64,000 bases of DNA from Cyclobacteriaceae bacterium (lineage in GTDB: Bacteria > Bacteroidota > Bacteroidia > Cytophagales > Cyclobacteriaceae), in contig JAAUQL010000001.1 in the NCBI GenBank assembly GCA_012033595.1, forward strand, positions 54,120-118,119. The letters are read 5' to 3'. The position numbers and the translations under genes are program-made. Shown here in pieces: positions 43,840 through 59,053 of the stretch; the first letter of the stretch is position 1; every line of letters begins with the position of its first letter. The notes under the pieces are model-generated. The model saw only the letters and a program-made list of their open reading frames with translations, did not search any database and was not told the DNA's origin.

Positions 43840-45387
43840 TTATTTGATCAGCGATACCGCCCGGGTATTGATGTCGTACTGAGGCATGGCATCTTCACGT
43901 TCTTTTGCGGCTTCGTGCCATTCGCGCACTACCTCCTCCAAAAATTTTTTCTTTTCCTTCACCAGTTTTTCCATATCCAGCCCTATGTAAGCCTGGGCTT
44001 TTTCTTTGGTGCTCACATCGGCCAGGGGAATATCACCTTTGTGCCCCAGTTCGTACACTACTCCGGCTATTTTCAGCCTCGCATCCTGGGCTATTTTGAT
44101 GGCAGATCCTATGATCCTCAAGACTTCTACCGGGGCGTGTGCAGCCGAGCCATGGCCGGCGGCAGCAAAGTCCCACCTCCACTGTGCATGCCTGATGTCC
44201 GTCAGAGCAGCCTTCATTTGGGTGTCGGTGGCACCGAGCTTCCAGGCAAATTCTGCCTCCATGTGAGCCTTGGTCAGTAAGTGTTCCAGTTCACCACGGT
44301 TTTCCATTACGCGATCCATATTGGCGTACACGTTTTTGGTGAGTTCCTCGGCACTTTCCCTATGGCACACCTGGCAGCTATTGGCAATGTTGTTGAGCGG
44401 GCTTTGAATTTTATGATCGGTATATTTTACACCACCTTCCGATTTGTAGGGCATGTGGCAATCAGCACAGGCCACACCGCGTTCGGCATGAATGCCCGTC
44501 TGGTAGATCTCGTATCCCGGATGCTGCGCCTTGATCATCGGCGCTTTGCTCAGCTTATGCGTCCAGTCGCTAAACTCCATGTCGTCGTAGTATTTTTCTA
44601 TTGCTTCTACCGTCATGCCGTTGTCCCAGGGGAAAGTGAGGTAAGGCACCCCTTCGTAGGGTTTTTCTTTGTTGAAGTAATATTCCACATGGCATTGGGC
44701 ACATACAAGCGAACGCATTTCCTGGTGGGTAGCCTCATTAATGTTTTTTCCTTGTCGCTCAAATGCTTCTACCAGTGCGGGTCTGGTGATTTGCAAGTCC
44801 ATGGTGTTTTCGTTGTGGCAATCGGCACATCCTATCGGATTTACCACTTCTTCGCCGTGTTTCGACCATTTTCCCATATAAAATTCCTTTACCCCAATAT
44901 CGTCCATCATCCTGGGCACATCGGGGCTTTTGCAGGTCCAGCAGGTGGCTGGCATGGGTTCCTCGCCTTCGCCAACTTTTGGGGCGCCGGTACGCAAGGT
45001 TTGGGTAAGGTCTTTGACGGCATACACATGTCCACGAGGCTGGCTATAATCTTTGGAAAATCCGTATCCTGCCCAAAGAACCACCAAAGCCGGATAATTT
45101 TCGAGGTGGTCAATCACTGCGTTTCCATTGTATTTGCTTACAAACGAAGTATCGCGCATGGCCATGTAGCTTTCGTATTGTTTCGGGTAGTTTTGGCCCC
45201 AGACAATATTGCGCGGTTCAAACTGCTGGATATCGATTTTTTTGGCATCGAGGTATTGAGCTTCTGTCCTGCGCTCTATTATGCTGCTGGTAAGCAGACC
45301 AAGAGCAAAGACCACTACGGCGGTAAGTATAAATAAGATCCAACCCAACCAGGGTTTCGATTGTACTGATTTTCGAATAGTATTCAT
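43840..45387 (-). CDS. nrfA: Ammonia-forming cytochrome c nitrite reductase
   Basis: 515 aa; active-site CXXCK 'ATCWTCKSPD' plus four CXXCH (CADCH, CAQCH, CADCH, CQVCH). Confidence 0.97.
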   Translation of the reverse strand: MNTIRKSVQSKPWLGWILFILTAVVVFALGLLTSSIIERRTEAQYLDAKKIDIQQFEPRNIVWGQNYPKQYESYMAMRDTSFVSKYNGNAVIDHLENYPALVVLWAGYGFSKDYSQPRGHVYAVKDLTQTLRTGAPKVGEGEEPMPATCWTCKSPDVPRMMDDIGVKEFYMGKWSKHGEEVVNPIGCADCHNENTMDLQITRPALVEAFERQGKNINEATHQEMRSLVCAQCHVEYYFNKEKPYEGVPYLTFPWDNGMTVEAIEKYYDDMEFSDWTHKLSKAPMIKAQHPGYEIYQTGIHAERGVACADCHMPYKSEGGVKYTDHKIQSPLNNIANSCQVCHRESAEELTKNVYANMDRVMENRGELEHLLTKAHMEAEFAWKLGATDTQMKAALTDIRHAQWRWDFAAAGHGSAAHAPVEVLRIIGSAIKIAQDARLKIAGVVYELGHKGDIPLADVSTKEKAQAYIGLDMEKLVKEKKKFLEEVVREWHEAAKEREDAMPQYDINTRAVSLIK

Positions 45388-45399
45388 GATGAGGGTTAT

Positions 45400-45990
45400 T
45401 TATTTTAAGGTATTGAGATTTCTGATAAATTCGGGCACGGGGCTTCCGGGCAGGGGCACTTTTGAGTTCGGAGTAGAGTTGAGCCCTTTCACCCGGCCGT
45501 GGGGCACCTCCCTGTGGCAATCCCAGCAGAGCTTGCCCTCGCCATGCATTTTGTCTTCCAGGGTTACATTCAGCAATCCAACTTCCCGGTTAACGTTCTG
45601 ATGGCAATTTTGGCAGTTTTTCTGCACCACCCGCTGACCCGCTTCATGCATTTTAATCACCTGAGGCTCGGTGCGCAAGGTAAAAATGGTGGAATGCCTC
45701 AGCCCGTCCTGCGCCTTGAAGAAATATTTATTAAACACGTTGTTGTGGGGCACATGGCAGTCGTTACACACTGCTACTTCACGATGGCTGCTGTGCTGCC
45801 AGGTAGCAAACTCTGAGCGCATTACATGGCAATTGACGCAGGTCTTCGGATCGTCGCTCAGATAAGAAACGGCATTGGAAACATACAGTGTGTATATGAA
45901 AATGCCCACAAAAAACGCGATGAGCAGATTGACATAGAAAATCCAGTTAGATGGTGGTTTGAAATAATCCAGTGTTTTTCGTAGTGCCAT
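45400..45990 (-). CDS. nrfH: Tetraheme cytochrome c nitrite reductase small subunit
   Basis: 196 aa; N-terminal TM plus four CXXCH motifs; directly upstream of nrfA. Confidence 0.95.
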   Translation of the reverse strand: MALRKTLDYFKPPSNWIFYVNLLIAFFVGIFIYTLYVSNAVSYLSDDPKTCVNCHVMRSEFATWQHSSHREVAVCNDCHVPHNNVFNKYFFKAQDGLRHSTIFTLRTEPQVIKMHEAGQRVVQKNCQNCHQNVNREVGLLNVTLEDKMHGEGKLCWDCHREVPHGRVKGLNSTPNSKVPLPGSPVPEFIRNLNTLK

Positions 45991-46001
45991 AGTGCTTGGG
46001 G

Positions 46002-47306
46002 TTATTGTTCTTTAGCAGAAGTAAACAATTGGGGTTTGAAGGCGATCATAGCCCAGGCCCAATTTTGCATCAATGTACGGTCGCCTCCACTTTTGATCAC
46101 TTCCATGGTCTCGGTGCCAAACATTTGGGAGTATCCCAGGTTGAACTTCACATCTTTGGCCAATGCCAGGGAATATACCAGGTCGATCTCCGTGCCCAGC
46201 GAGGCATTGTAGGTGTCATTGCCAGGGTTGGCACCTTTGTATATTTTGGCCGGACTGGCAAAATAGTGCAGTGCTGCCGCAAGACTGGATTTTTCGCCCA
46301 TTTTAAAGTTGGTTTTTAGGTGCAAATCTATAAGACCTGACGTGACGCCGCTCCCGATTTGCCCATGATAATTTCCTACATAGAAGTAGTCCATATAGCC
46401 ATAAAACTTGTGGTTGGTGCCATATAGTGGATCGAATGATTTGTTTTTGTCGTCATCGATACTGGTGCCCGACAAGTATTCACAACCCAGGGTAATGGGA
46501 GTAAGGTCGGTGCTGAGTGTGGCATGCAAGGCGAACAAGTAGGCACTTACCTTGTTTTTGAACTGATCTTTGCCCCCCTGATAGTAAAATTCGCCATCCA
46601 GCTTTAGGTCGCCTGCGTTAACGCCTCCGACTACCCCATATGTCTGGCGATTGGCCATAGTGGTGTCGGCAGCTTGCCGGCCATCGTTGTGGAACAATAA
46701 TGAAAGCTTGCCATTGTCAAAATTTTTGTGCCACCATCCATAAAGCATGGTTTTGTAGTTGTTCACACCAAAATACGCTGTGCCTGCCAGATTGCCTGGT
46801 TCAAAGGGCATATTCTGGTTGTAGGCAAAAGCCAGATTCAGCTCGCATTGTTTCTCTGCATTCTGCCGGATAAACATGAGGGCATCGTGGCTGCGACCTT
46901 GTTGCGCCCAATCGAGGTTGCCCAGAAAGCGGGCATTGTCGTAGTCCATGGCCTGCCTGCCTACCTTCACGGCATGCTTGTCGTCAAACGCATATTTACC
47001 CCAGGCTTCATACACATTATTGAGCGCCGGGTCAGTTTTGTAGATTTGGCTTGCATTGCCCCAGGTACGAATGTCCTGGAGGGTGATGTTGAATGATAGT
47101 TTTTCTTTGGAGTAATCCATATAAAGGCGCGAACGCTGCTCAATAAAGAAGGCGGGATCCACTCCGTCGCCATGCAGGCGTTTAAAACCATTTCTGAATT
47201 CTGTACGGGGCCTTACTTCTCCCGTGATGGTAAACTGAGCAAAAAGACCAGTGGAGGTGACTATAAGCATGAGCACGACCAGTGATATGTTGAGTAAAGT
47301 TTTTTT
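46002..47306 (-). CDS. Alginate export-like outer-membrane porin, probable frameshift in the signal peptide
   Basis: 424-aa ORF 46002-47276; shortening the A8 tract after ATG at ~47306 by one base restores 'MKKTLLNISLVVLMLIVTSTGLFAQ'. Confidence 0.8.
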   Translation of the reverse strand, partial: KKTLLNISLVVLMLIVTSTGLFAQFTITGEVRPRTEFRNGFKRLHGDGVDPAFFIEQRSRLYMDYSKEKLSFNITLQDIRTWGNASQIYKTDPALNNVYEAWGKYAFDDKHAVKVGRQAMDYDNARFLGNLDWAQQGRSHDALMFIRQNAEKQCELNLAFAYNQNMPFEPGNLAGTAYFGVNNYKTMLYGWWHKNFDNGKLSLLFHNDGRQAADTTMANRQTYGVVGGVNAGDLKLDGEFYYQGGKDQFKNKVSAYLFALHATLSTDLTPITLGCEYLSGTSIDDDKNKSFDPLYGTNHKFYGYMDYFYVGNYHGQIGSGVTSGLIDLHLKTNFKMGEKSSLAAALHYFASPAKIYKGANPGNDTYNASLGTEIDLVYSLALAKDVKFNLGYSQMFGTETMEVIKSGGDRTLMQNWAWAMIAFKPQLFTSAKEQ

Positions 47307-47460
47307 TCATTTTTAATAATTATTGTTGTTTGATAAAAAATATAACCTTATTCATAGCACACTATTTAGAATTAAGCTGCCGTTTTTAGGCCATCACTTT
47401 TGGCTTTCAAAACCCGTCTCCAAATAATGCCCAAAACAAGCACCTAAATATTTTATCCTA

Positions 47461-47476
47461 TATGATTGCAATCATA
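47461..47476. promoter_or_regulatory. 16-bp perfect palindrome TATGATTGCAATCATA, candidate Crp/Fnr-type operator
   Basis: Lies in the divergent region upstream of porin-nrfHA; resembles the FNR-type core TGATnnnnATCA. Confidence 0.45.
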
Positions 47477-47631
47477 AATGAATCGCGTATGACTAAAGTT
47501 AAAAATAGTCAATGGAAAAAACACAGCTTACTATAAAAAATCCAGGCCATTCTTGTTTTAATTCCCGGACTTTGCAGCATATCCGGCGTTTTCGCCGGAA
47601 CATTATACCATATTGGAGGTTTCACAAAATA

Positions 47632-48051
47632 ATGGAAGAACCTTCAAAAGCCCCGCAAAAAAAGATTATTTATTTTGATGGCGTGTGCAATTTGTGCAAT
47701 AGCACCGTGAAATGGGTGTTGCGTCACGATACAAAAGCTGCTTTTAGCTTTGCTTCACTGCAATCGGAATTTGCTCAGGCTAATCTTGCAAATGCTAACG
47801 GTCAGGGTATAAAAACAGATAGCGTAGTTTATCAGGATGGTGATCGCTTTTACTACCGATCTGATGCCGTACTCAAGATCCTCGAAGAATTGGGTAGTGT
47901 ATGGCAAGTGTTCTTATTATTTAAAATTTTGCCCAAAGCGATACGCGACCGCTTATATCAGTTTGTGGCCAGGCATAGGTACCAGTGGTTTGGAAAAATG
48001 GATGCGTGCATCTTGCCAGACGACAAACTCAAGGGCAGATTTTTGGAATAA
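47632..48051 (+). CDS. DCC family (DUF393) thiol-disulfide oxidoreductase-like protein
   Basis: 'IIYFDGVCNLCNSTVKWVLRHD' signature; ATG at 47632. Confidence 0.88.
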   Translation: MEEPSKAPQKKIIYFDGVCNLCNSTVKWVLRHDTKAAFSFASLQSEFAQANLANANGQGIKTDSVVYQDGDRFYYRSDAVLKILEELGSVWQVFLLFKILPKAIRDRLYQFVARHRYQWFGKMDACILPDDKLKGRFLE

Positions 48052-48174
48052 TGGAGGCGATATCGGGTTGGATAGATGGTGCCTCGCACATATCACGGGG
48101 TATTGCTATGGTTTTGCGTTCATTCCTTGCTTAAATTTGATATAGTAATTTTGATCAACCATCTGCGATACGCC

Positions 48175-49173
48175 ATGAAAAGTCTTACAATCTGCTTTAT
48201 TCTTGTCTTTAGCCTGTCTTTCTCTCCCGCACATACTGCCGACGTTCATCCTGTTTACCGTAAGGTAGATCATATTATCTGGGTGGTTCGTGATCTCAAA
48301 TCAGTTCAAAAAGGGTGGATGGATATCGGTTTTACGGAGATCGAGCGCCTGTCAAATCCCAAACTCACTAGCCACGGCCTCAGAGATGAAAAGGTGAAGA
48401 TCAGGGCTGCGATGGCTCATTTGGGTGGTGCCAGAGCCTTGTGGGTAGAGTCTTTGGCCGGGGAATCCATCTTTTCGCGATATCTCGACAACCATGGCGA
48501 AGGCGCCCTGGCCTTGATACACAGGGTACGTGACAAAGCTGAACTCCATGAAGTAACCCAGGAACTGGCTCGGGCTAATATTGGCAAAATAGCAACCTAC
48601 ACCCTCCAGACCAGGACGGGGGCAATGCACTATACCATCATGGACACCCGTGACAAGGGAAAATACTATCTGGGATTTGTGATCGATGAACGCAGCGATA
48701 TCAAAAATGGGGAAGGGCAAAACCTGCAAAACCTACATTTTTCACAGTATGCCTTCGCCATTAGCGATGAGCGCCCCGTGTCTGAATTCTGGACTTCTGC
48801 CGGATTCACACCACTGCAAATCACCCATGGCGCCATCACCGACAAAGAGTACTTTGGCCAGAAGGCCGATTTTGATATGAAACTGGGCTGGCAGCGCTTT
48901 GGAGCGGTGGTTTATGAATGGATCATCCCCTTGAAGCCCCCAACAGTGTATGCAGACCATATCCGAATGCATGGTGAAGGCATTCAACACTTTGGTTTTG
49001 ATGTGGCTGATATGGACACGGCGCTTGATTTTTTTGAGCGAAAAGGGTATAAGGTATCTATGTCGGGTGGTTGGGGTGAACGGGCTAAGCCCGGGTCAGG
49101 GCGATTTGCCTATATCGACCTGAGCAAACTCGGAGGCATGACCATTGAGTTGTTGTGGAATTATAAGGAATAA
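48175..49173 (+). CDS. Exported VOC/glyoxalase-fold protein (two VOC modules)
   Basis: 332 aa from ATG 48175; signal peptide 'MKSLTICFILVFSLSFSPAHTA', 'VDHIIWVVRDLKSVQKGWMDIGF', 'GIQHFGFDVADMDTALDFFERKGYK'. Confidence 0.8.
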   Translation: MKSLTICFILVFSLSFSPAHTADVHPVYRKVDHIIWVVRDLKSVQKGWMDIGFTEIERLSNPKLTSHGLRDEKVKIRAAMAHLGGARALWVESLAGESIFSRYLDNHGEGALALIHRVRDKAELHEVTQELARANIGKIATYTLQTRTGAMHYTIMDTRDKGKYYLGFVIDERSDIKNGEGQNLQNLHFSQYAFAISDERPVSEFWTSAGFTPLQITHGAITDKEYFGQKADFDMKLGWQRFGAVVYEWIIPLKPPTVYADHIRMHGEGIQHFGFDVADMDTALDFFERKGYKVSMSGGWGERAKPGSGRFAYIDLSKLGGMTIELLWNYKE

Positions 49174-49395
49174 TTTTGTGAGCCTCCATCAGCATAGTAT
49201 TTAAGATATAAGTTTAATACAGACTAGTTTTTTAATTTCGAAATTGCTGATTTATACTTTCATGAGTCATTGCGGACATCGTGGCATCGCACCGCGGAAA
49301 TCAGGAATTTGACCAGGCCGGATTGCGATGGGTTTTATCATGTCTCCACAAGTTTCTTATATTCGCATTTTCAATTACAGTGAACTGCCGGGTTG

Positions 49396-50430
49396 ATGAT
49401 CTATAGAAATATATTCATCGTTTTAATTTCTACCTTTTTCCTCAGTTTTGCCGATGTCAGGGCGCAGTATGTCGATGACAACATAGTAGTAGCGCAAGAG
49501 GGGGAAGGGATTTATGAAATACTGCGACGCAACGAACTCGAACCCAACGTACACCACAGCCCATTCATACTCATAAACAAAGAAAAACTAAAAGGAGACA
49601 CCTTACTGCTGCCGGGCAGCACCTATCTGCTACCCGAAAAAATCTTTACTCCTATACCGGCCAAAGCGGCCCCCGAGCGGCCAAAAAGTGTAATCAACCC
49701 CTTGTTTGGCAGGAATTATGAAAAAATCCCCATCATCGACAACCGCCTCGAAGGCGCTGTTTATTATCTGGTTAGTGGCCATGGTGGTCCCGACCCCGGC
49801 GCCATGGGTCGCTATGGCAGCTATATGCTCAGCGAAGACGAGTATGCCTATGACGTCACCCTAAGGCTCGCAAGAAACCTGATTTCGCATGGAGCTACGG
49901 TGTATATGATTATTCAGGACAACACCAATGGCATTCGCGACGAAAGCATATTGAAACTTGACCGCACTGAAACCACCATCTCCGGACAAGCGCTGCCGCT
50001 GAATCAAAAAGACAGGCTTCAGCAAAGGGTGGACGAGGTGAACAAACTCTTCTACAAGCATCAGGGGGCATACCAGCGCCTCATTGCCATTCATGTGGAC
50101 AGCAGGAGCCAGGGTCAGAACATCGATGTCTTTTTTTATCACCACGATAATAGTGAAAGCGGGCGCAAGCTGGCACAGGAAATCCATGCGGTCTTTAGCT
50201 CCAAATATGACCGCCACCAACCGGGTCGCGATTATCATGGAACCGTCTCGTCACGTAGTGGATTGTATATGATTCGCAACACCTTGCCGCCCATTGTCTA
50301 TATCGAGCTGGGCAACATCAAAAACTACCGCGATCAGCTCCGTTTTGTGATCAGCGACAATCGCCAGGCCCTTGCCAACTGGATAGAACTGGGCATAACC
50401 AATGATTTTAAAAAAGCTTCCGACCGATAG
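49396..50430 (+). CDS. N-acetylmuramoyl-L-alanine amidase (Amidase_3)
   Basis: 344 aa; signal peptide, LysM-like segment, 'YYLVSGHGGPDPGAMG', 'RLIAIHVDS', 'VYIELGNIKN'. Confidence 0.88.
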   Translation: MIYRNIFIVLISTFFLSFADVRAQYVDDNIVVAQEGEGIYEILRRNELEPNVHHSPFILINKEKLKGDTLLLPGSTYLLPEKIFTPIPAKAAPERPKSVINPLFGRNYEKIPIIDNRLEGAVYYLVSGHGGPDPGAMGRYGSYMLSEDEYAYDVTLRLARNLISHGATVYMIIQDNTNGIRDESILKLDRTETTISGQALPLNQKDRLQQRVDEVNKLFYKHQGAYQRLIAIHVDSRSQGQNIDVFFYHHDNSESGRKLAQEIHAVFSSKYDRHQPGRDYHGTVSSRSGLYMIRNTLPPIVYIELGNIKNYRDQLRFVISDNRQALANWIELGITNDFKKASDR

Positions 50431-50557
50431 ACACGACGGATGCCGCAATGAAAGTTTGAGATATGCGATATGTGAAGTAAGCCGGGCGGCTGCGCTTACT
50501 TCATTCGCATACTCAAATTAGGGTTTATTTGCTCCGCCTCCCCATCTTTTCAGTGCG

Positions 50558-55222
<4,665 letters not shown>

Positions 55223-55404
55223 TTCAAGAAAAATTATGTTTTGAAATTAGTATTTCCTGATTCAAAAGCATGGATGAATAAGCTAATAATTCGTGGTGAT
55301 GTATTCTCGCAATCATTCCTGTCTTTACATGTGTCAGTAAAAAAATTGTCAGCTAGCGATAAAAGTCGGGCATGGAGATTCCACACAAACATCTTCAATC
55401 GAAC

Positions 55405-55614
55405 ATGAAGGATAGTACGGGATTATGTTCAGGAACATTCTTCCGAAGCACTAAAAAACCTCCTAAGTGGTGGGCAGGTTTATGTCTTGTGGTTGTGATT
55501 AGTATTTTCAATTTTTCCAGAGCATATTACTTTATAGACAAAATAAAGAAGACCCAAAAATGCAAGCCTGAGAATGGTGGAATTGAATATCAATGTCGCT
55601 TAGTTAGCGAATGA
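55405..55614 (+). CDS. Possible small single-TM protein
   Basis: 69 aa; 'PKWWAGLCLVVVISIFNFSRAYYFIDKIKK' hydrophobic segment. No other support. Confidence 0.25.
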   Translation: MKDSTGLCSGTFFRSTKKPPKWWAGLCLVVVISIFNFSRAYYFIDKIKKTQKCKPENGGIEYQCRLVSE

Positions 55615-55773
55615 GTACGACTCTGAAGGAGTTGAATTATTTCAACTAAACGACATCAAATTAGTTACTCCTTGCGCTTCAAATTTTATGAAAGCAGCGT
55701 ATAAAATTGAGTTTGTTGAAAACAAGAAAGCTTATCAGGTAAACTTCCAATAGAACCTTTCCTATTTTTACGT

Positions 55774-57465
55774 ATGAAAATTTATGCCCTTTTGTTCTTT
55801 GTGTTTTTCGCCTTCATCGAAAGCCCGGTTTTTAGTCAGGACTACGATGCCGGGCAGGTATTCACCCGAAAAGATTCCCTGAGAGGCACGCTCTCACCGG
55901 TACGCAATAGCTACGATGTCACCTATTATGCCCTGGATGTCACTGTCGATCCAGGCGCTAAAACCATCTCCGGCTCCAATACGATATATTTTACGCTTAC
56001 TACTGCTACGGATAAGATTCAGATCGATCTTTTTGAAAATATGGATATAGCGGGCATTTGGCTGAACAATGTGGAAGAATTGCGATTTGAGCGTGAATAT
56101 GATGCGGTTTTTATTTCACTTGGTAGCATATTGCCCGCAGGCTCCATGCACCATATCGAAGTGAAATACGGTGGCAAGCCTCAAGTAGCTTTACTTCCCC
56201 CTTGGGACGGAGGCTTTGTCTGGGCTACCGATACTACAGGCCATCCACAGGTCGCGGTTGCTTGTCAGGGCACCGGTGCCAGCCTTTGGTGGCCCAACAA
56301 AGACCATCAATCCGATGAGCCCGACAGCATGATGATCAGCGTGACGGTGCCAAAAGATCTTCAGAATATTTCAAATGGCCGCTTGCGCCATGTCAGCAAA
56401 GCCAAAAAAGGCTGGACCCGCTACGATTGGTTTGTCAGTTACCCGATCAATAATTACAATGTGACACTGAATATTGGGAAATTTGCCCATTTCGATGACT
56501 TATACATCAGTGAGCAGGGCGACTCGCTCACCCTCAACTACTACGTGCTTCCTCAGGAACTGGACAAAGCCAAAGCGCAATTTGCCCAGGTGCGGCCAAT
56601 GATGGATTTTTTCTATACTTATTTTGGTCCATATCCTTTTGTGCGCGACGGCTACAAATTGATCCAAAGCCCACACCTGGGCATGGAGCATCAATCTGCT
56701 GTGGCCTATGGCAACGACTACCTCAATGGGTACAAAGGCACCAGCTCCTCGGAAATAGGCATCGCCTTCGATTTTATTATCCTGCACGAAACGGCGCATG
56801 AGTGGTGGGGAAACAACATTACCGCAAACGACATGGCAGATATGTGGCTGCACGAAAGCTTTGGCGCTTACAGTGAAGGCTTGTATGTGGAACATATCTA
56901 CGGCTATGACCAGGCCATGAAGTACATAAATGGGAAAAAGCAAAATGTGAAAAATGACCGGCCGATCATCGGGCCTTATGGCGTCAACACCGAAGGATCA
57001 GGAGATATGTACGACAAAGGTCAGCTTGCCCTCAATACCCTGCGCCATGTAATTGGGGACGATCCTTTGTGGTTTGAAATGCTGAAAGAGCTGAATGTAA
57101 AATTTCGATACCAGACCGTAGATGGCAGGGAAGTCATAGATTTTATCAATGAAAAAACGGGTCGCGACTTCAGCTATTTTTTCGATCAGTATTTTGCGCA
57201 CGCCGCTCTGCCTGCCTTGCTGGTGGGCATTACGAAAAAGGGAGAACGTGTACAGGCTACATACAAATGGGAGGCCGCGGTGGCAAATTTTAATATGCCT
57301 GTCAGCGTGTCCACCGCCCCCGGTAAGATGGAGGTGATCTATCCTGACGATAGCTGGCAAACCATAGACCTGAATGGATTGGCACCGGACGATTTTCATA
57401 TCGCTGAAGACCAGTATTTTGTTGAGCTCAAGGTTTGGAAAACCTATGTGGATCCCAGGAGGTAG
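55774..57465 (+). CDS. M1 family metallopeptidase
   Basis: 563 aa; zinc motif 'HETAHEWWGNNITANDMADMWLHESFGAYSE'; signal peptide. Confidence 0.93.
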   Translation: MKIYALLFFVFFAFIESPVFSQDYDAGQVFTRKDSLRGTLSPVRNSYDVTYYALDVTVDPGAKTISGSNTIYFTLTTATDKIQIDLFENMDIAGIWLNNVEELRFEREYDAVFISLGSILPAGSMHHIEVKYGGKPQVALLPPWDGGFVWATDTTGHPQVAVACQGTGASLWWPNKDHQSDEPDSMMISVTVPKDLQNISNGRLRHVSKAKKGWTRYDWFVSYPINNYNVTLNIGKFAHFDDLYISEQGDSLTLNYYVLPQELDKAKAQFAQVRPMMDFFYTYFGPYPFVRDGYKLIQSPHLGMEHQSAVAYGNDYLNGYKGTSSSEIGIAFDFIILHETAHEWWGNNITANDMADMWLHESFGAYSEGLYVEHIYGYDQAMKYINGKKQNVKNDRPIIGPYGVNTEGSGDMYDKGQLALNTLRHVIGDDPLWFEMLKELNVKFRYQTVDGREVIDFINEKTGRDFSYFFDQYFAHAALPALLVGITKKGERVQATYKWEAAVANFNMPVSVSTAPGKMEVIYPDDSWQTIDLNGLAPDDFHIAEDQYFVELKVWKTYVDPRR

Positions 57466-57562
57466 TTGACGATTTTTAATAAACTGGTCGGTTATTTGGT
57501 GGTTCAGTGCTGAAGGCATGTCAAATACCTGTCATCCTTTTTTTCACTTGCCGTTGCCGGGT

Positions 57563-58750
57563 TTACAATACCCCAAGCACTTTGCCCACCTCTGTGAATG
57601 CGGCTATGGCCTGATCTAAATGGTGTTTTTCGTGAACGGCAGATATCTGCACCCTTATTCGGGCTTTGCCCTGTGGAACCACCGGGTAGTAAAATCCAAT
57701 GACGTATATGCCCTTATCAAGTAGCCTGGCCGCGAAGTCCTGGGCAAGCCGGGCATCGTACAGCATAATGGGCACAATGGGGTGCACACCTGGTTTGATG
57801 TCGAACCCGGCCTCCGTCATGGCCTGCCTAAAATAGGAGGTATTATTTTCGAGTTTGTCGCGCAGTTCGGTGGTGGTACTCAACAGATCGAGCACAGCAA
57901 TAGAAGCCCCCGTGATGGCCGGTGCCAGCGTGTTCGAAAACAAATAAGGGCGCGATTGCTGACGCAGCAAGTCGATGATCTCCTTTCTGCCGCTGGTAAA
58001 CCCGCCCGATGCCCCGCCAAGTGCTTTGCCTAGTGTTCCTGTAATGATGTCCACTCTGCCCATCACATTATTGTATTCCACAGCTCCTCGTCCGGTTTTG
58101 CCAATAAATCCGGTAGCGTGGCATTCATCCGTCATCACCAGGGCGTTGTATTTATCGGCCAGGTCACAGATTTTGTCCAGTTGAGCGATGGTACCATCCA
58201 TAGAAAAAACGCCGTCAGTCACAATGATGCGATGTTTGAGGCTTGCGGCTTCTTTGAGTTTTGCTTCCAGATCGGCCATGTCGTTGTTTTTGTATCGAAA
58301 GCGTTGAGCCTTGCACAGGCGTACCCCGTCTATAATCGAAGCGTGGTTTAGTTCGTCAGAAATAATTGCACTATGCTCATCAAACAGCGGTTCAAACACC
58401 CCACCATTTGCATCAAAGGCCGCCGCATAAAGAATCGTGTCTTCTGTCTGAAGAAATTCGCTTATTTTTTGTTCGAGCTTTTTGTGTATATCCTGGGTGC
58501 CGCAGATAAAGCGAACCGACGACATGCCGAAGCCATGAGATTCGAGAGACTTCTTCGCTGCTTCGATCACCGCGGGATGCGACGAGAGCCCCAGGTAGTT
58601 GTTTGCACAAAAATTGAGCACTTCTTTTCCCTGGTCTGTTTTGATATCGGCACCCTGGGGAGTGGTGATGATGCGCTCATGTTTGTAGAGTCCGGCATCT
58701 TTTATTTTTTGTAGCTCCTTTTGTAATTCTGGCTTTAGCGTATCGTACAT
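57563..58750 (-). CDS. kbl: Glycine C-acetyltransferase (2-amino-3-ketobutyrate CoA ligase)
   Basis: 395 aa; '[47 protein letters not shown]', PLP Lys '[13 protein letters not shown]'. Confidence 0.95.
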   Translation of the reverse strand: MYDTLKPELQKELQKIKDAGLYKHERIITTPQGADIKTDQGKEVLNFCANNYLGLSSHPAVIEAAKKSLESHGFGMSSVRFICGTQDIHKKLEQKISEFLQTEDTILYAAAFDANGGVFEPLFDEHSAIISDELNHASIIDGVRLCKAQRFRYKNNDMADLEAKLKEAASLKHRIIVTDGVFSMDGTIAQLDKICDLADKYNALVMTDECHATGFIGKTGRGAVEYNNVMGRVDIITGTLGKALGGASGGFTSGRKEIIDLLRQQSRPYLFSNTLAPAITGASIAVLDLLSTTTELRDKLENNTSYFRQAMTEAGFDIKPGVHPIVPIMLYDARLAQDFAARLLDKGIYVIGFYYPVVPQGKARIRVQISAVHEKHHLDQAIAAFTEVGKVLGVL

Positions 58751-58866
58751 GTCAGCGTGTTTTATTTTTAGAAAGATATAAATTTTCTTATCCCGACCGT
58801 TGGCAAATGTTTATTCTTTCAAAAGCATCATTCTAAATTTTTTCGATCTTTTTATTAAATGATTGC

Positions 58867-58883
58867 CAATGAATATTTCATTG
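58867..58883. promoter_or_regulatory. Perfect 7-3-7 palindrome CAATGAATATTTCATTG, candidate operator
   Basis: Inverted repeat in the divergent kbl/threonine dehydrogenase intergenic region. Confidence 0.35.
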
Positions 58884-59053
58884 CAAAATTATGATATTGT
58901 CGGCCAAAGATGGCTTTTATTGAATAATTCAAAACAAATCAAGGAATAATAGCGCAGTATTCATAATTTTACTTCTATCAATGAAGTATGCTCAGGTACA
59001 TAGGCAAAACTTATTGCTGTGACCATCGCTATTAAAAGTAAACTGATTTGCAC

